A model generated the notes under the pieces. The model saw only the letters and a program-made list of their open reading frames with translations, was not told where the DNA came from and ran no database searches. The position numbers and the translations under genes are program-made. Source: Paenibacillus sp. Root52 (GTDB lineage: Bacteria; Bacillota; Bacilli; Paenibacillales; Paenibacillaceae). Taken from it: a stretch of 64,000 nucleotides of DNA. Numbering within the stretch: position 1 is the stretch's first letter; each line of letters starts with the position of its first letter. The DNA lies in assembly GCF_001426865.1 (NCBI RefSeq), contig NZ_LMFO01000023.1:1-64000 (forward strand). The letters run 5' to 3'. Below are positions 17,103-26,618 of this stretch, piece after piece.

Positions 17103-18281
17103 GTGTCCTCACCTGTTCTAGGCATCATGACGTTGTACCTAAACGAACACCGAGCCTTAGAAGAACGGAGCATATATCGCAGGATGATCCTCGAAGGACG
17201 CAAGCGGGGACTCGACATATATGTGTTCACACCTGCGGATGTACATCCGGGAGGTAAGCAGATTGAAGCGATGGTCTTTCATTCGGAGAAGGGTTGGTCC
17301 AGAGAGTGGCGTCCTTTCCCCGATATGATCTTCGATCGTTGTCGGATACAACGTAATCGTAGATTTCAGCAGCTCCTTGCTTTTCGTGAAAAATACGGGC
17401 ATCTCCTCTTTCTGAATCGTCCACTACGCAACAAGTGGACGATTCATCAGACACTGTCTGGGAAACCCGCCTTTCGCGAACATCTGCCAGAAACGATCTT
17501 GTTCCAGGATATGTCGGACGTGAATCGCATGTTGAAAAGTACTGCTCTCATCTATCTCAAACCGATTAATGGCACCGGTGGACGTGGCATTCTGCGTATT
17601 GAACGAATCAAAAGTGAATCCAATATGGTCTTGGTACAGGGACGAGATCAGAAGAGGCGAATTATTACACCGCGTAAAGTGCACTTGTCTCGGCTGGGCT
17701 CCTTGCTCCAACACTGGAATATGAAAGATAAATATCTGGTTCAGGAAGGCATCCAGCTTCAGCTTCCCAACGGGCGTGTACATGATTACCGCATGCTTGT
17801 TCAGAAGAACGGCGAGGGGCAGTGGGAACTGACTGGTTGTGCTGGACGAATGGGAGCCGAGAAAAGTGTAACGTCCAATCTGCATGGCGGGGGGCAGGCG
17901 GTTGCGATGAACCGCTTGATGAAGCAATGGATATCGGATGAAGATCAGCGAATTGAGATCCATACAACTGCCGAGAAATTCGGCATTGAGGTAGCTTCCT
18001 TTCTAGAAGATACGTATGGGGATCTGTGCGAGCTTGCATTAGACTTAGCAATTGATAAGAGTGGTCGGATCTATCTGCTTGAGGTGAATCCCAAGCCAGC
18101 ACGTGAGGTGTTTGCTCGTATTGGTGAACGTGAAATCTATCTAAAAGCCATCACTCAACCTCTGGCTTACGCATTGTGGGTGTATCGCAATAAGAAACCA
18201 GGCATCCCTCGAAAAGAACGCAGCATCATAACAACGGTGAAGAAAAGTACACGGATGAGAAAAATCCGGAAAACCAGATAA
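17103..18281 (+). CDS. YheC/YheD-family ATP-grasp protein 5 (short form)
   Basis: 392 residues. A GTG at 17103 lies six bases after AAGGTGAT and is chosen over the in-frame TTG at 17097, which touches that site. Short form without the N-terminal domain. The ATP-grasp core has KPINGTGGRGI, RMLVQKN and LLEVNPKPARE. The C-terminal 30 residues are strongly basic (RKERS, KKSTRMRKIRKTR), which the other four lack and which could help bind an acidic polymer. Last gene of the array. Confidence 0.87.
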   Translation: MSSPVLGIMTLYLNEHRALEERSIYRRMILEGRKRGLDIYVFTPADVHPGGKQIEAMVFHSEKGWSREWRPFPDMIFDRCRIQRNRRFQQLLAFREKYGHLLFLNRPLRNKWTIHQTLSGKPAFREHLPETILFQDMSDVNRMLKSTALIYLKPINGTGGRGILRIERIKSESNMVLVQGRDQKRRIITPRKVHLSRLGSLLQHWNMKDKYLVQEGIQLQLPNGRVHDYRMLVQKNGEGQWELTGCAGRMGAEKSVTSNLHGGGQAVAMNRLMKQWISDEDQRIEIHTTAEKFGIEVASFLEDTYGDLCELALDLAIDKSGRIYLLEVNPKPAREVFARIGEREIYLKAITQPLAYALWVYRNKKPGIPRKERSIITTVKKSTRMRKIRKTR

Positions 18282-18296
18282 ATGTTAGTTCGCAGC

Positions 18297-18337
18297 AGAA
18301 GGAGTGAATGTCACTTACGTGAACATCCACTCCTTCT
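18297..18337. terminator. Inverted repeat between convergent genes
   Basis: Arms of about 18 bases with one or two mismatches (AGAAGGAGTG pairs with CACTCCTTCT) lie 15 bases after the fifth ATP-grasp gene and 27 bases from the end of the heparinase gene. Neither strand has a clear T tail, so its role as a terminator is inferred from position and stem strength. Confidence 0.55.
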
Positions 18338-18363
18338 CACCGTTCTAACTCCACTCGTTTCAA

Positions 18364-20304
18364 TCATGGGGATGGAATGGAATCCTCTTCAGCCGTCCAT
18401 TGCACAGTGTCGTTATCGATAACGATAACCCCACCTTCGTCACCATGCCTGTATGCTACTTCCATTCGCATCCGCTCAGGTTCAAGTTTACACGCGGTTA
18501 CCTGTGTTACCTGATCGGTCTTCTGATCTGCTGGCAAACATACCGTAAGAATGCCGATTGAACCTGTAAAGGCAGCTTTGCCTTGAATGACGGTAGTTTC
18601 AATTTTAGAGCCGTATATTTCGGATACCCAGCCTGTGTCCTCAGTCAGCTGTAATGCATGTTCTGCTATACCTGCTGTGATCCACTGCATAGAGAGCGTG
18701 GTATTCGTTTCTGAATACGTCATTTGAGCTACTCGCTCGTCAGCTGCTTCCCCTTGCCATGTGAGACGAGCATCGGGATGCAAGTGAAAATGTTGCTCTA
18801 GCACATGCTCTTCTGCCGCATCCAGCCAATCCACGATGAAGAGCAGAGGAACGTCTACGCCTGACATAATCCAGCGGCGATGTGTAACCGGATCAGCTAG
18901 GCGGGTATACCCGTCATGCGACGCATCCACAAAATGATAGCAGTCATTGCTTTCCCAACGGAATGTTGTAGCTACCGCTTCAGGCTCTCCCCATTGCTGT
19001 GTGGATACGTAAGGAGTCTGATCTAGCCCATCCACTGTAATCGTATTATGGGCTCGTGTGCTTTTGAAATAGTGTCGCCATTCCCCTTCTTCGTACGTAT
19101 AACGTCCAGTGTCTGTGAACATTAGCTGCTTGCCCCACATCCACTCCATGTTCAGCGCATCTGCATGCCCGTGTGCTCCGCCCATTGAAGCAGCATCCAA
19201 GAAGAAATATTGATGATGGTCTCTCATCACATAGTACCCTGTCTGTGGGAACGCACAGCTCGACAACGAAGGCGTACTAGCTACCTGAAGTTGAGTGCAA
19301 CGTTCATACTGATCTGCACCGAGAAGCCATAGACATTCGGAGCTTTCTGCCCCTCGACCGATCCAATGATCGTCCTCCAGAATGGCACCAAGCAGGGTTA
19401 AGCGCTGCCTTCCATCACTGATCCAGTCGGAGTCACCGATCCCGGTTGATTGATGGTCTGGCCGAATTAATGCTTCGGTAAACGCACCCATTTTGCGTAG
19501 ACTTTCACCATACCATGCCGAGAAAGGATGACCCGCTATTTTCCCTAGTAAATACGGTGTTCCAAACATTTCAATACTCGCATTATGGTAGTGAGTCGTC
19601 AGTTCAATTTGTATTCCTTCTGAGTTGATCTGGTGAAGCAGACACAGCTCCAGTCGTTCCATCGCTACCTGCCGCCAATATGCAGCTCTTGGGTGGGTGT
19701 GATGAAAGATCGCGATCATGAATAATCCCTGCATGTGCATGATGGCATGATTAATCTCTGTGCTTCCTAGGTAACGGGTCAAATATTCGGCGTGATCCTC
19801 TAAACCTTGCCTGAATTCTGCCAGAAAGTCGGCGTCCAGCAGTGGACTATCCTCCATGTATTTGTAGGCAGATATCCACGACTGTACCCGCAGTCCAGTC
19901 TCCAGCAGACGCCAAGGGCCTGGCTTTTGGAAAAAGACGGCCTCTTCATACGGCGATTGGTTAGGTACTGGGTTCTGCTCTCTCCAGCTTCGAAAGTGAG
20001 CCATAAAGGTGGACACATATAGGGGGTTGCCTTTCATCAAATACGCTTTGCCCAGATCAATCATATGCCAATGCCGGTTCATGCCCCAGGTGAATTCCAG
20101 ATCATTTGTTGGATTATGAAGCCAATCTACAGGGGTTCCCATCGGAATCCATCGACTGAGATCATTCGTATAAGGAACAATAAATTCATTGATGATTGCA
20201 CGATTAGCAATCGTCACCGAATTGCGTGCTTCCTCTGGAAAATGTTGCTCATAATAGTCCGCCGCCTGATGCAGTTCAACAGTCGAAAGAAAGAAATCAC
20301 TCAT
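18364..20304 (-). CDS. Heparinase II/III-family polysaccharide lyase
   Basis: 646 residues, no signal peptide, so it should act in the cytoplasm on imported oligosaccharides. The N-terminal two-thirds is the alpha/alpha toroid, with NRHWHMIDLGKAYL and a helix containing NHAIMHMQGLFMIAIFHH. The following beta-sandwich carries GGAHGHADALNMEW and STRAHNTITVDGLDQTP, hallmarks of heparinase II/III-type enzymes, which cleave uronic-acid polymers by beta-elimination using Tyr/His. The start overlaps the cupin stop by four bases (ATGA) and is preceded by GAGGAG. The cluster context (binding protein, permeases, two-component system) supports glycan use; the substrate is unknown. Confidence 0.9.
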   Translation of the reverse strand: MSDFFLSTVELHQAADYYEQHFPEEARNSVTIANRAIINEFIVPYTNDLSRWIPMGTPVDWLHNPTNDLEFTWGMNRHWHMIDLGKAYLMKGNPLYVSTFMAHFRSWREQNPVPNQSPYEEAVFFQKPGPWRLLETGLRVQSWISAYKYMEDSPLLDADFLAEFRQGLEDHAEYLTRYLGSTEINHAIMHMQGLFMIAIFHHTHPRAAYWRQVAMERLELCLLHQINSEGIQIELTTHYHNASIEMFGTPYLLGKIAGHPFSAWYGESLRKMGAFTEALIRPDHQSTGIGDSDWISDGRQRLTLLGAILEDDHWIGRGAESSECLWLLGADQYERCTQLQVASTPSLSSCAFPQTGYYVMRDHHQYFFLDAASMGGAHGHADALNMEWMWGKQLMFTDTGRYTYEEGEWRHYFKSTRAHNTITVDGLDQTPYVSTQQWGEPEAVATTFRWESNDCYHFVDASHDGYTRLADPVTHRRWIMSGVDVPLLFIVDWLDAAEEHVLEQHFHLHPDARLTWQGEAADERVAQMTYSETNTTLSMQWITAGIAEHALQLTEDTGWVSEIYGSKIETTVIQGKAAFTGSIGILTVCLPADQKTDQVTQVTACKLEPERMRMEVAYRHGDEGGVIVIDNDTVQWTAEEDSIPSP

Positions 20305-20636
20305 TGGGGCTCCTCAATGAAATCCTCACGAAAAGGGGTAAACACATCTAGAATGATGGAATCTTCCAGTGCTTTAACCCCATGCAGAACGTTATAGCCA
20401 GCATAGAAACTATCCCCTGCCCTCAGGATGCGTGTCTCCTCACCAACTTGAACCTCAAAACTGCCCTTAACGATATAGCTTACCTGCTCATGCTGATCGT
20501 GAGAGTGAACTTCACCGATTCCGCCTTTCGCAAAGCTCACCTCGACCATCATCAATGTTCCACCCATACCCAAAATTTTACGAGAGCTCGTTGCGTTAAT
20601 GACTTGTGCAGGTATCGCTGCATTTTCCAATATCAT
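20301..20636 (-). CDS. Cupin-domain protein
   Basis: 111-residue single-domain cupin. The metal-binding signature is present as HSHDQHEQVSYIVKG, followed by the second motif at GDSFYAGYNVLHGVK. Similar small cupins in glycan clusters bind or isomerise unsaturated uronates, such as KdgF, which opens the 4,5-unsaturated product of lyases. That role would fit the overlapping lyase gene downstream but is an inference. ATG after AGGAGAGGGG. Confidence 0.85.
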   Translation of the reverse strand: MILENAAIPAQVINATSSRKILGMGGTLMMVEVSFAKGGIGEVHSHDQHEQVSYIVKGSFEVQVGEETRILRAGDSFYAGYNVLHGVKALEDSIILDVFTPFREDFIEEPQ

Positions 20637-20717
20637 TGTTCTTACCCCTCTCCTTTGGAATTAGCGACCAGAGTCTTGGAACCCCAGCCGCCTAATTAAT
20701 TTAAAGCATCACTACTG

Positions 20718-22118
20718 CTATTCTTCTGTTGATAATTTGCCTTGAAGCTTGGAGGAATCGAAAGAAGGATCAGCGCTTATATTGGTCAAGCCTGCCGCTT
20801 TGGTCTTCTCCAGTGCAGCATTATATCTGCTATCCAGATCTTTGATCACATTATCGATATCGCCGCCGGTAAAGACAAAGATGGAAAATGCATCTGTCCA
20901 TTTAGTTCCTTCCAGCGAGCTCTCTGTTACTACCCCTGGATTCGCGGGGAAAATCGCATCATAGCGCTTCGGCAAGAAGCCTTCAATGCCAGGAATGTTT
21001 GGTTTCTTACCTGAGCTTAATACCGCTGGAATAAGGGAGATACCATAGCCTTTTTCGTAATACTCACTCTGAAGGCCTTTGCTGTATACATACTCCATAA
21101 ACTTCCATGCTGCTTCTTTTTGCGTTGAATCTGCACTGATCCCAATATATGAACCACCTATAACTTGCGAAGCACCCTTGATCGTTCCATCACTGGTAGG
21201 CACAGGAGCAGCAGCCCAGTTCTCTTCGGTAGGAAATTGATCTTTGTAGACCCCTGGTTCGCCGGAATGGTTGATGTACATACCAATTTTGCCTTGTGCA
21301 AACTGCGCTCTCAGCGGATCAATATCCAGACTTTCAACCCCTGGCAGCATACTTCCATCCTCACTCATTTGGCGAAGCGCAAGTGCAACATCCTTGTACA
21401 TGCCAAAATCGAATTGACCTGTTCGGTAGTTATAGCCATCGATGCCGTAGTTGTTACTGGCTCCTGCGATCGTGTTCGCCGCCCTCCAGAAACCGCTTCC
21501 ACTTTTGAACGGACTAGCAAAGCCATAGATTCCTTCACTTTTCCCAGCGTCCGTAATTTTCTTCGCATCCTCCACCATTTCGGTTAACGTTTTAGGCGGA
21601 TTGGTGATTCCGGCTTTTTGAAAAATATCTTTGTTATACACGAGTCTCCACACTTGTCCGGTATTCGGAAGCGTATATATTTTTCCATCTATTGTATTTT
21701 TGTTGTCGATTAGGCTGTCTTTGAACGTAGTCTTCATGTCCTCGCTCATATAGCCGTCAATTGGAGCTAGATACCCCTTTTGATAATAGGTCTGAAAATC
21801 ATTGACTTGTAGCACATCTGGTGCTTGTTTACTTGCAAAAGCAATATCTACCGCCTGAGGGTAATTGTCACCCATCACGGTCATTTCCACTTCAATATTA
21901 TCCTTATTAGTTTTATTAAACTCATCAATTTTTGTTTTCATAAAATCAGCATCATGGCGATCGGGCGTCCAGTAGGTGACCTTGGTTTTCCCTTCTGTAC
22001 TTTTGCCATCACTACCACCCGTTCCGGTGCTTGCTGTCGTTCCATTGTTGGTAGAACAACCAGCCAAACTCAATGCGAGCAATGCACTCAGTGTAGTCAT
22101 CATCCATTTTTTAGCCAT
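20718..22118 (-). CDS. Carbohydrate ABC transporter substrate-binding lipoprotein
   Basis: 466 residues. The signal peptide ends in a clear lipobox (LSLAGC), followed by a Ser/Thr/Gly linker and a type-I sugar-binding (SBP_bac_1) fold, with TYWTPDRHDADF at the mature N-terminus. Lipid-anchored outside the cell, it would deliver an oligosaccharide to the two permeases encoded upstream in the same cluster. ATG after AGGGGGC. The 132 bases upstream contain a good -10 (TATAAT on the minus strand at 22209-22214) but no -35, as expected for a promoter driven by an AraC-type activator such as the response regulator next door. Confidence 0.92.
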   Translation of the reverse strand: MAKKWMMTTLSALLALSLAGCSTNNGTTASTGTGGSDGKSTEGKTKVTYWTPDRHDADFMKTKIDEFNKTNKDNIEVEMTVMGDNYPQAVDIAFASKQAPDVLQVNDFQTYYQKGYLAPIDGYMSEDMKTTFKDSLIDNKNTIDGKIYTLPNTGQVWRLVYNKDIFQKAGITNPPKTLTEMVEDAKKITDAGKSEGIYGFASPFKSGSGFWRAANTIAGASNNYGIDGYNYRTGQFDFGMYKDVALALRQMSEDGSMLPGVESLDIDPLRAQFAQGKIGMYINHSGEPGVYKDQFPTEENWAAAPVPTSDGTIKGASQVIGGSYIGISADSTQKEAAWKFMEYVYSKGLQSEYYEKGYGISLIPAVLSSGKKPNIPGIEGFLPKRYDAIFPANPGVVTESSLEGTKWTDAFSIFVFTGGDIDNVIKDLDSRYNAALEKTKAAGLTNISADPSFDSSKLQGKLSTEE

Positions 22119-22250
22119 TGAAAAGCCCCCTATGCTTGTCTGGACAACCTCTCAGGTTACCCGATAACGTAATGATAATCGCTCTACCGTTGATGAAGTG
22201 AGGGACATTATAACTATGAATGGGGGGACAAATGATGTTCCGTGCATTCA

Positions 22251-23855
22251 TTAATTCAGATACATTTGACGGAAATGCGTAGGTGTCATACCACAGTACT
22301 TTTTGAACAAACCGCTGAAATACGGGCGATCCTCGTAACCCAGCATCTGACAGATCTCCTGTACTTGTATGCCTGCGACCAACAGTTCCTTGGCCTTCTC
22401 CATCCTCATTTTTGTGATGTATTGAATCAAGGTCATGCCGGTCTCTTTCTTGAATGCATTGGCAAAATAACTAGGACTTAAGTGAACCGACTGAGCGCAA
22501 AGGTTCAACGTCAGGTTCTCTTCCAGGTTCATACTTATAAATTCCTGAGCTTTATGAATAGCCTGCTTCACATCCGTAAGCCGCTTCTTATCCATAATGT
22601 CGCAGCCCATGCTGCTAAAGTGCTTGATGTACCCTTTCCAACCGTCAAATGTCAAAGAGCGCATCTCCTCCAGCACCATCAGGTCAGCTTCTAAACGCAT
22701 ACGTTCTTCCTCCGTAATTTCATCGCAAAAGGCACGATAGATGGCGAACGCGAGTCCGGACAACAAACGGATCATAGTAAGTGGCTCAGGATATCCCTCC
22801 GAAAACTGCCATTCCTCCAAAATATCATCAATGATCCGGTGACAGGTGCTTTCATTGCCACACTTGAGCGCATAAAAGAGTTCCTTCTCCTTCTCCAAAG
22901 GGTAAGCAGGTGCTATCCACTCCTGACGTTCGACGATTGCATATTGGAAGATGCAGTTACCCTCACTATAAAAGCGGTAGGCAATGGCTTTATCGGCGTG
23001 TGCATACGCACTCCACACCTCCTGAGGTCTTCGGGCAATCGTGCCCAAACCGATCGAGATCGTCTTTTTACTGAATTGTTCCACATTAAGCCGACATTCC
23101 TCCAGCAGCTCTGGAACTGTCATTGATGCTGGTGTATTAAACATCGCCACAAGCCGGTATCTGCTCTCGCGTAATACAACCCCTCTGGTGTGGCGATTCA
23201 GCGTCTCTTCCACAATATTTTGAACCGCAAAAGGCACAATCTCGGCATCCAGATGTATTGTATTTTCACACCGAGTATACCCGTCCACTTCAATCACCAT
23301 AAGCTGAAGATTCGAAGAATCGAGATCGATCTGTAGTTCATCCCAACGATTCTCATTCATAAAACCACCAACCTCTTGACGAAGCAGTCCCAGAAGGTAG
23401 CTATGACGAATATGCACGCTGCTGCTCTCCACCTTTTGTTCCAATTGTTCAAGCTGCCTCGACTGTGCCTGCTCACCTTCAATCACTTCTCTTACCTTGA
23501 GCACTGCGCCTAATATTTCATCAGGGGTAAACGGTTTGAGCAAATAATCGGAAGCACCAAGTTTAATCGCCTCTTGGGCATAACGGAAATCAGAATACCC
23601 ACTAATGAATATAAACTTGGTGCGCAGTCCTGCATCGGATGCCCGTTTCATCAATTCAAGACCGCTGAGGCGGGGCATTTTGATATCGGTAATGACAAGA
23701 TCCGGCTCTTGTTCATTGAGTAGGGACCACCCTTGTTCGCCATTGTTGGCTGTACCTACAATTTTCACCTGATGCTCTTCCCAAGCAATGGTCGAAGATA
23801 TGCCTTTTACAACCGCCTGAATATCATCCATGACACATACCGTCAAATGATCCAT
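22251..23855 (-). CDS. Response regulator, AraC-type output (YesN-like)
   Basis: 534 residues. The N-terminal receiver domain has the phosphoacceptor Asp in DLVITDIKMP (about residue 57) and the Lys of LLKPF near 108. A middle region of about 300 residues of unknown fold is followed by two helix-turn-helix motifs of the AraC type at about 435-534. The gene begins 11 bases after the sensor kinase stop, and the ribosome binding site GAGGAGGGG overlaps that stop. It probably activates the binding-protein and permease genes in response to extracellular glycan sensed by the kinase. Confidence 0.93.
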   Translation of the reverse strand: MDHLTVCVMDDIQAVVKGISSTIAWEEHQVKIVGTANNGEQGWSLLNEQEPDLVITDIKMPRLSGLELMKRASDAGLRTKFIFISGYSDFRYAQEAIKLGASDYLLKPFTPDEILGAVLKVREVIEGEQAQSRQLEQLEQKVESSSVHIRHSYLLGLLRQEVGGFMNENRWDELQIDLDSSNLQLMVIEVDGYTRCENTIHLDAEIVPFAVQNIVEETLNRHTRGVVLRESRYRLVAMFNTPASMTVPELLEECRLNVEQFSKKTISIGLGTIARRPQEVWSAYAHADKAIAYRFYSEGNCIFQYAIVERQEWIAPAYPLEKEKELFYALKCGNESTCHRIIDDILEEWQFSEGYPEPLTMIRLLSGLAFAIYRAFCDEITEEERMRLEADLMVLEEMRSLTFDGWKGYIKHFSSMGCDIMDKKRLTDVKQAIHKAQEFISMNLEENLTLNLCAQSVHLSPSYFANAFKKETGMTLIQYITKMRMEKAKELLVAGIQVQEICQMLGYEDRPYFSGLFKKYCGMTPTHFRQMYLN

Positions 23856-23866
23856 ACTACCCCTCC

Positions 23867-25618
23867 TCAGATGATTGGAATCGTGATGGTAACCGTCGTT
23901 CCGACGTCTATGTTGCTCTCAAATGCAACTGAAGCGGCATCTCCGTAATATAGGCTTAATCTGTCATGGAGATTCCCGAGTGCGTATCCCTGACGTCTGC
24001 CTTCGAATCCTTCTCTGATCTGCCCCTCAGCCATATCCATACCACAACCGTTATCAGTGACCTCTAGTGTCAGCATATCTTCATCTTGATTAATTCTGAT
24101 TACAATGACGCCGAGCTCATCCTTATCACGGAATCCGTGCAGTATGGAGTTTTCGACTAAAGGCTGCAGTAATATTTTCAATATTTCTACGGAATAACAG
24201 GATGGATCACCCACCTCAATGCGGTAAATGAAAAGATCCTCATAACATTGTTGTTGAAGTTGCAGGTACTGCTCTACATGTTTAATCTCTTGTTCTACAT
24301 TGGTCATGTCCTTCCCATCATTCAATCCAAGTCGGAACAACAGTGACAATGATACGATCATTTCACTAACGTCTTTTTTCTCACCGCTCTCACTTTTCCA
24401 GAACATTGTATTTAATGTATTGTAGAGAAAGTGAGGATCAACCTGCGCTTGAAGCGCTTTCACTTCGAAACGTCGTTTATCCCGCTCGGTTACCCGTACC
24501 TCCTCAAACAAAACCTGGATCTGATCCAGCATTCGATTAAAACGATACCCCACCGCACTGACCTCATCATCGTACTTGCTGCGGAAGCGCACATCCAGAT
24601 CGTTCGATTGTACTTCAACCATTAAACGACGCAGCTTATTCAGCGGCTTGAGTAGAGCAGAAGCCAGCAAGTTCGACAGCCCTAGGGCGAGCACGATGCA
24701 GAAACCCATAATCCCAATAACTAACCAACGAATCTTCCGCAGTGGAGACAATAAATCTGATTTGGACTGCACACTGACCATCACCCAGTCCTCATTCATT
24801 GATAATGCAGAATAGTTGATGAGCATGTCCTCTCCTTGACTACTCGTATATCTAAAATCCCCGCCTGTACCACGACTGATCTCGCGGCTGAATTCAGGGT
24901 CGGTTAGGTAACTCACATCCTGGGAGGTTGACCGGATAACCTGTGACCCATTTTTGTTCAGCAAAAACAATTCAATTGAATTATTCATCAAGTCCTGAAC
25001 CAGAATATCCCTCATCGCTTCTTCCTTCATATTGACCACCATATACACGTTAGACAAGGAGTGATTATCGACCACAATTGGTTTGAGTAACAGTGACAAC
25101 ACATGATCCTTCGCCTGGAATAACTGACTTTGATGCGAACCAAACCACATTGTATTCCAGCCCTGCTGCTTCACAAGCTGCCCGTATTCCTTAGCAAATC
25201 CATCATCCCGGTTCGGTACATCTTTGGTTGAGTAAAAATCACCAATTGGTGTTGTTAAAAAGGTCGTATCAATTAAGGGCTCTACAAGCTTCAATTGCGT
25301 AAATGACGTTTGAAGTAGTGAAAGATTCTGATAATAGTGAGAGGCATTATTGTTGCGAACATCTCGCATCACCTGAGTAAAGGTGTCATTCAGCATAAAC
25401 GAATATGAAGATACCACGATGTGCCTTAAGTGTTCATCCATTACCTGGACTGACTTATTCAGGATGCCCTGCTTCAACTCAAGCGCGTTTCGTTCAATGC
25501 TTCGTGCAGCGAAGAGATACGAGCTAATTCCTGTTACACTGATGCATAATACAACAAGGAAAATGTACAACAGTTGTATCCTTTTTTTCAGAGTCATCTT
25601 ATAGAAGTTCATGTTCAT
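23867..25618 (-). CDS. Sensor histidine kinase (YesM-like)
   Basis: 583 residues. One membrane helix at about 15-35, a large extracellular sensing domain (about 36-295), a second helix at about 300-320, a HAMP region, and the His-kinase domain with the phosphoacceptor box QVDPHFLYNTLN followed by an ATPase domain with DNGCGMD. The membrane topology and HFLYN box place it in the LytS/YesM class paired with AraC-type regulators. ATG after GAGGAG. Substrate unknown; presumed to be the glycan handled by the cluster. Confidence 0.93.
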   Translation of the reverse strand: MNMNFYKMTLKKRIQLLYIFLVVLCISVTGISSYLFAARSIERNALELKQGILNKSVQVMDEHLRHIVVSSYSFMLNDTFTQVMRDVRNNNASHYYQNLSLLQTSFTQLKLVEPLIDTTFLTTPIGDFYSTKDVPNRDDGFAKEYGQLVKQQGWNTMWFGSHQSQLFQAKDHVLSLLLKPIVVDNHSLSNVYMVVNMKEEAMRDILVQDLMNNSIELFLLNKNGSQVIRSTSQDVSYLTDPEFSREISRGTGGDFRYTSSQGEDMLINYSALSMNEDWVMVSVQSKSDLLSPLRKIRWLVIGIMGFCIVLALGLSNLLASALLKPLNKLRRLMVEVQSNDLDVRFRSKYDDEVSAVGYRFNRMLDQIQVLFEEVRVTERDKRRFEVKALQAQVDPHFLYNTLNTMFWKSESGEKKDVSEMIVSLSLLFRLGLNDGKDMTNVEQEIKHVEQYLQLQQQCYEDLFIYRIEVGDPSCYSVEILKILLQPLVENSILHGFRDKDELGVIVIRINQDEDMLTLEVTDNGCGMDMAEGQIREGFEGRRQGYALGNLHDRLSLYYGDAASVAFESNIDVGTTVTITIPII

Positions 25619-25726
25619 CGGCGTTCACTCCTCGGATACGGATTAGCTCTGCCACTGGAGATTTTAACAAGAGTATAGCACAGCAGAATATCCCATAATA
25701 CCGTTCCCATTTTAAGGAGATTACGC

Positions 25727-26596
25727 CTAGCCTTTGACCGCACCTAATGTCACCTGCATAAAGGATTTGTTCGCAAAAATATACACAACGAGCAGTGGCA
25801 ATATGGATAGACACGCCCCGGCCATCATGAGTTGAACCTCAGCAGCAGCCCCGATGCCATAACGCAGATTAGCCAAGCCCACAGGCAAGGTCTGCAAATT
25901 GGGATTGTTCATCGTGAACACAAAAGGCAAGATATACTCATTCCACGAGCTCTGAAATGCTCCGAGTCCTGCAACCGCCAAACCGGGGCGAAGCAATGGA
26001 AGAATGATACGCCAATACACGGTGTAGAAGTTACAGCCATCAATCATAGCTGCCTCATCTAGATCACGCGGGATGCTTTTGAAGAAGCCCACTAAAATGA
26101 AGTACGTAGCGGCATGAGCACTAATTAAAATAATGATGACACCCCATAAGGTATGATTCAGGCCTAATTTGACCATCAGATCAAATTGCGGACGCAGAAC
26201 CACGGCTCCAATGGAGATAAACAAGGTAGATGCCATCAAAATGGAGTATGCCTTCTTCCCTCTAAAGTTCACACGATCCACGGCATAGGCAGACATGGAT
26301 GAAACTAACAGCATTCCTGTTGTTGCAGTGACACTAACAAAGACACTATTGAGCGTAAATCCTGAGAAATTGGCTGTCTGCCATGCCTGAGCATAGTTAG
26401 AGAACTGCCAAACCTTAGGTAATATCGTTGCACCACCCGTTAATTCCTGATTTGTTTTGAACGAGCCTAGCAGTACTAATAGAATCGGAAACAACGACAG
26501 GACAGCGATGATAAGCAGAAAAATAGTGAGTAGTGTTCGCTTTATTCCTTGAACCCACTTGGGTGAAATACTCGGATTTATGACCGTCTGTGACAT
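25727..26596 (-). CDS. Carbohydrate ABC transporter permease (MalG type)
   Basis: 289 residues. The start is the ATG at 26596 after AGGAGGAACC; the frame is open 26 codons further up across the previous stop. Six membrane helices, with the EAA-type loop DEAAMIDGCNFYTVYWRIILP, the contact site for the ATPase. No ATPase gene is in the cluster, so it must use a shared MsmX-like ATPase, as is usual for such transporters in Bacillales. Confidence 0.92.
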   Translation of the reverse strand: MSQTVINPSISPKWVQGIKRTLLTIFLLIIAVLSLFPILLVLLGSFKTNQELTGGATILPKVWQFSNYAQAWQTANFSGFTLNSVFVSVTATTGMLLVSSMSAYAVDRVNFRGKKAYSILMASTLFISIGAVVLRPQFDLMVKLGLNHTLWGVIIILISAHAATYFILVGFFKSIPRDLDEAAMIDGCNFYTVYWRIILPLLRPGLAVAGLGAFQSSWNEYILPFVFTMNNPNLQTLPVGLANLRYGIGAAAEVQLMMAGACLSILPLLVVYIFANKSFMQVTLGAVKG

Positions 26597-26618
26597 GTTC
26601 GGTTCCTCCTGTCTGCTG

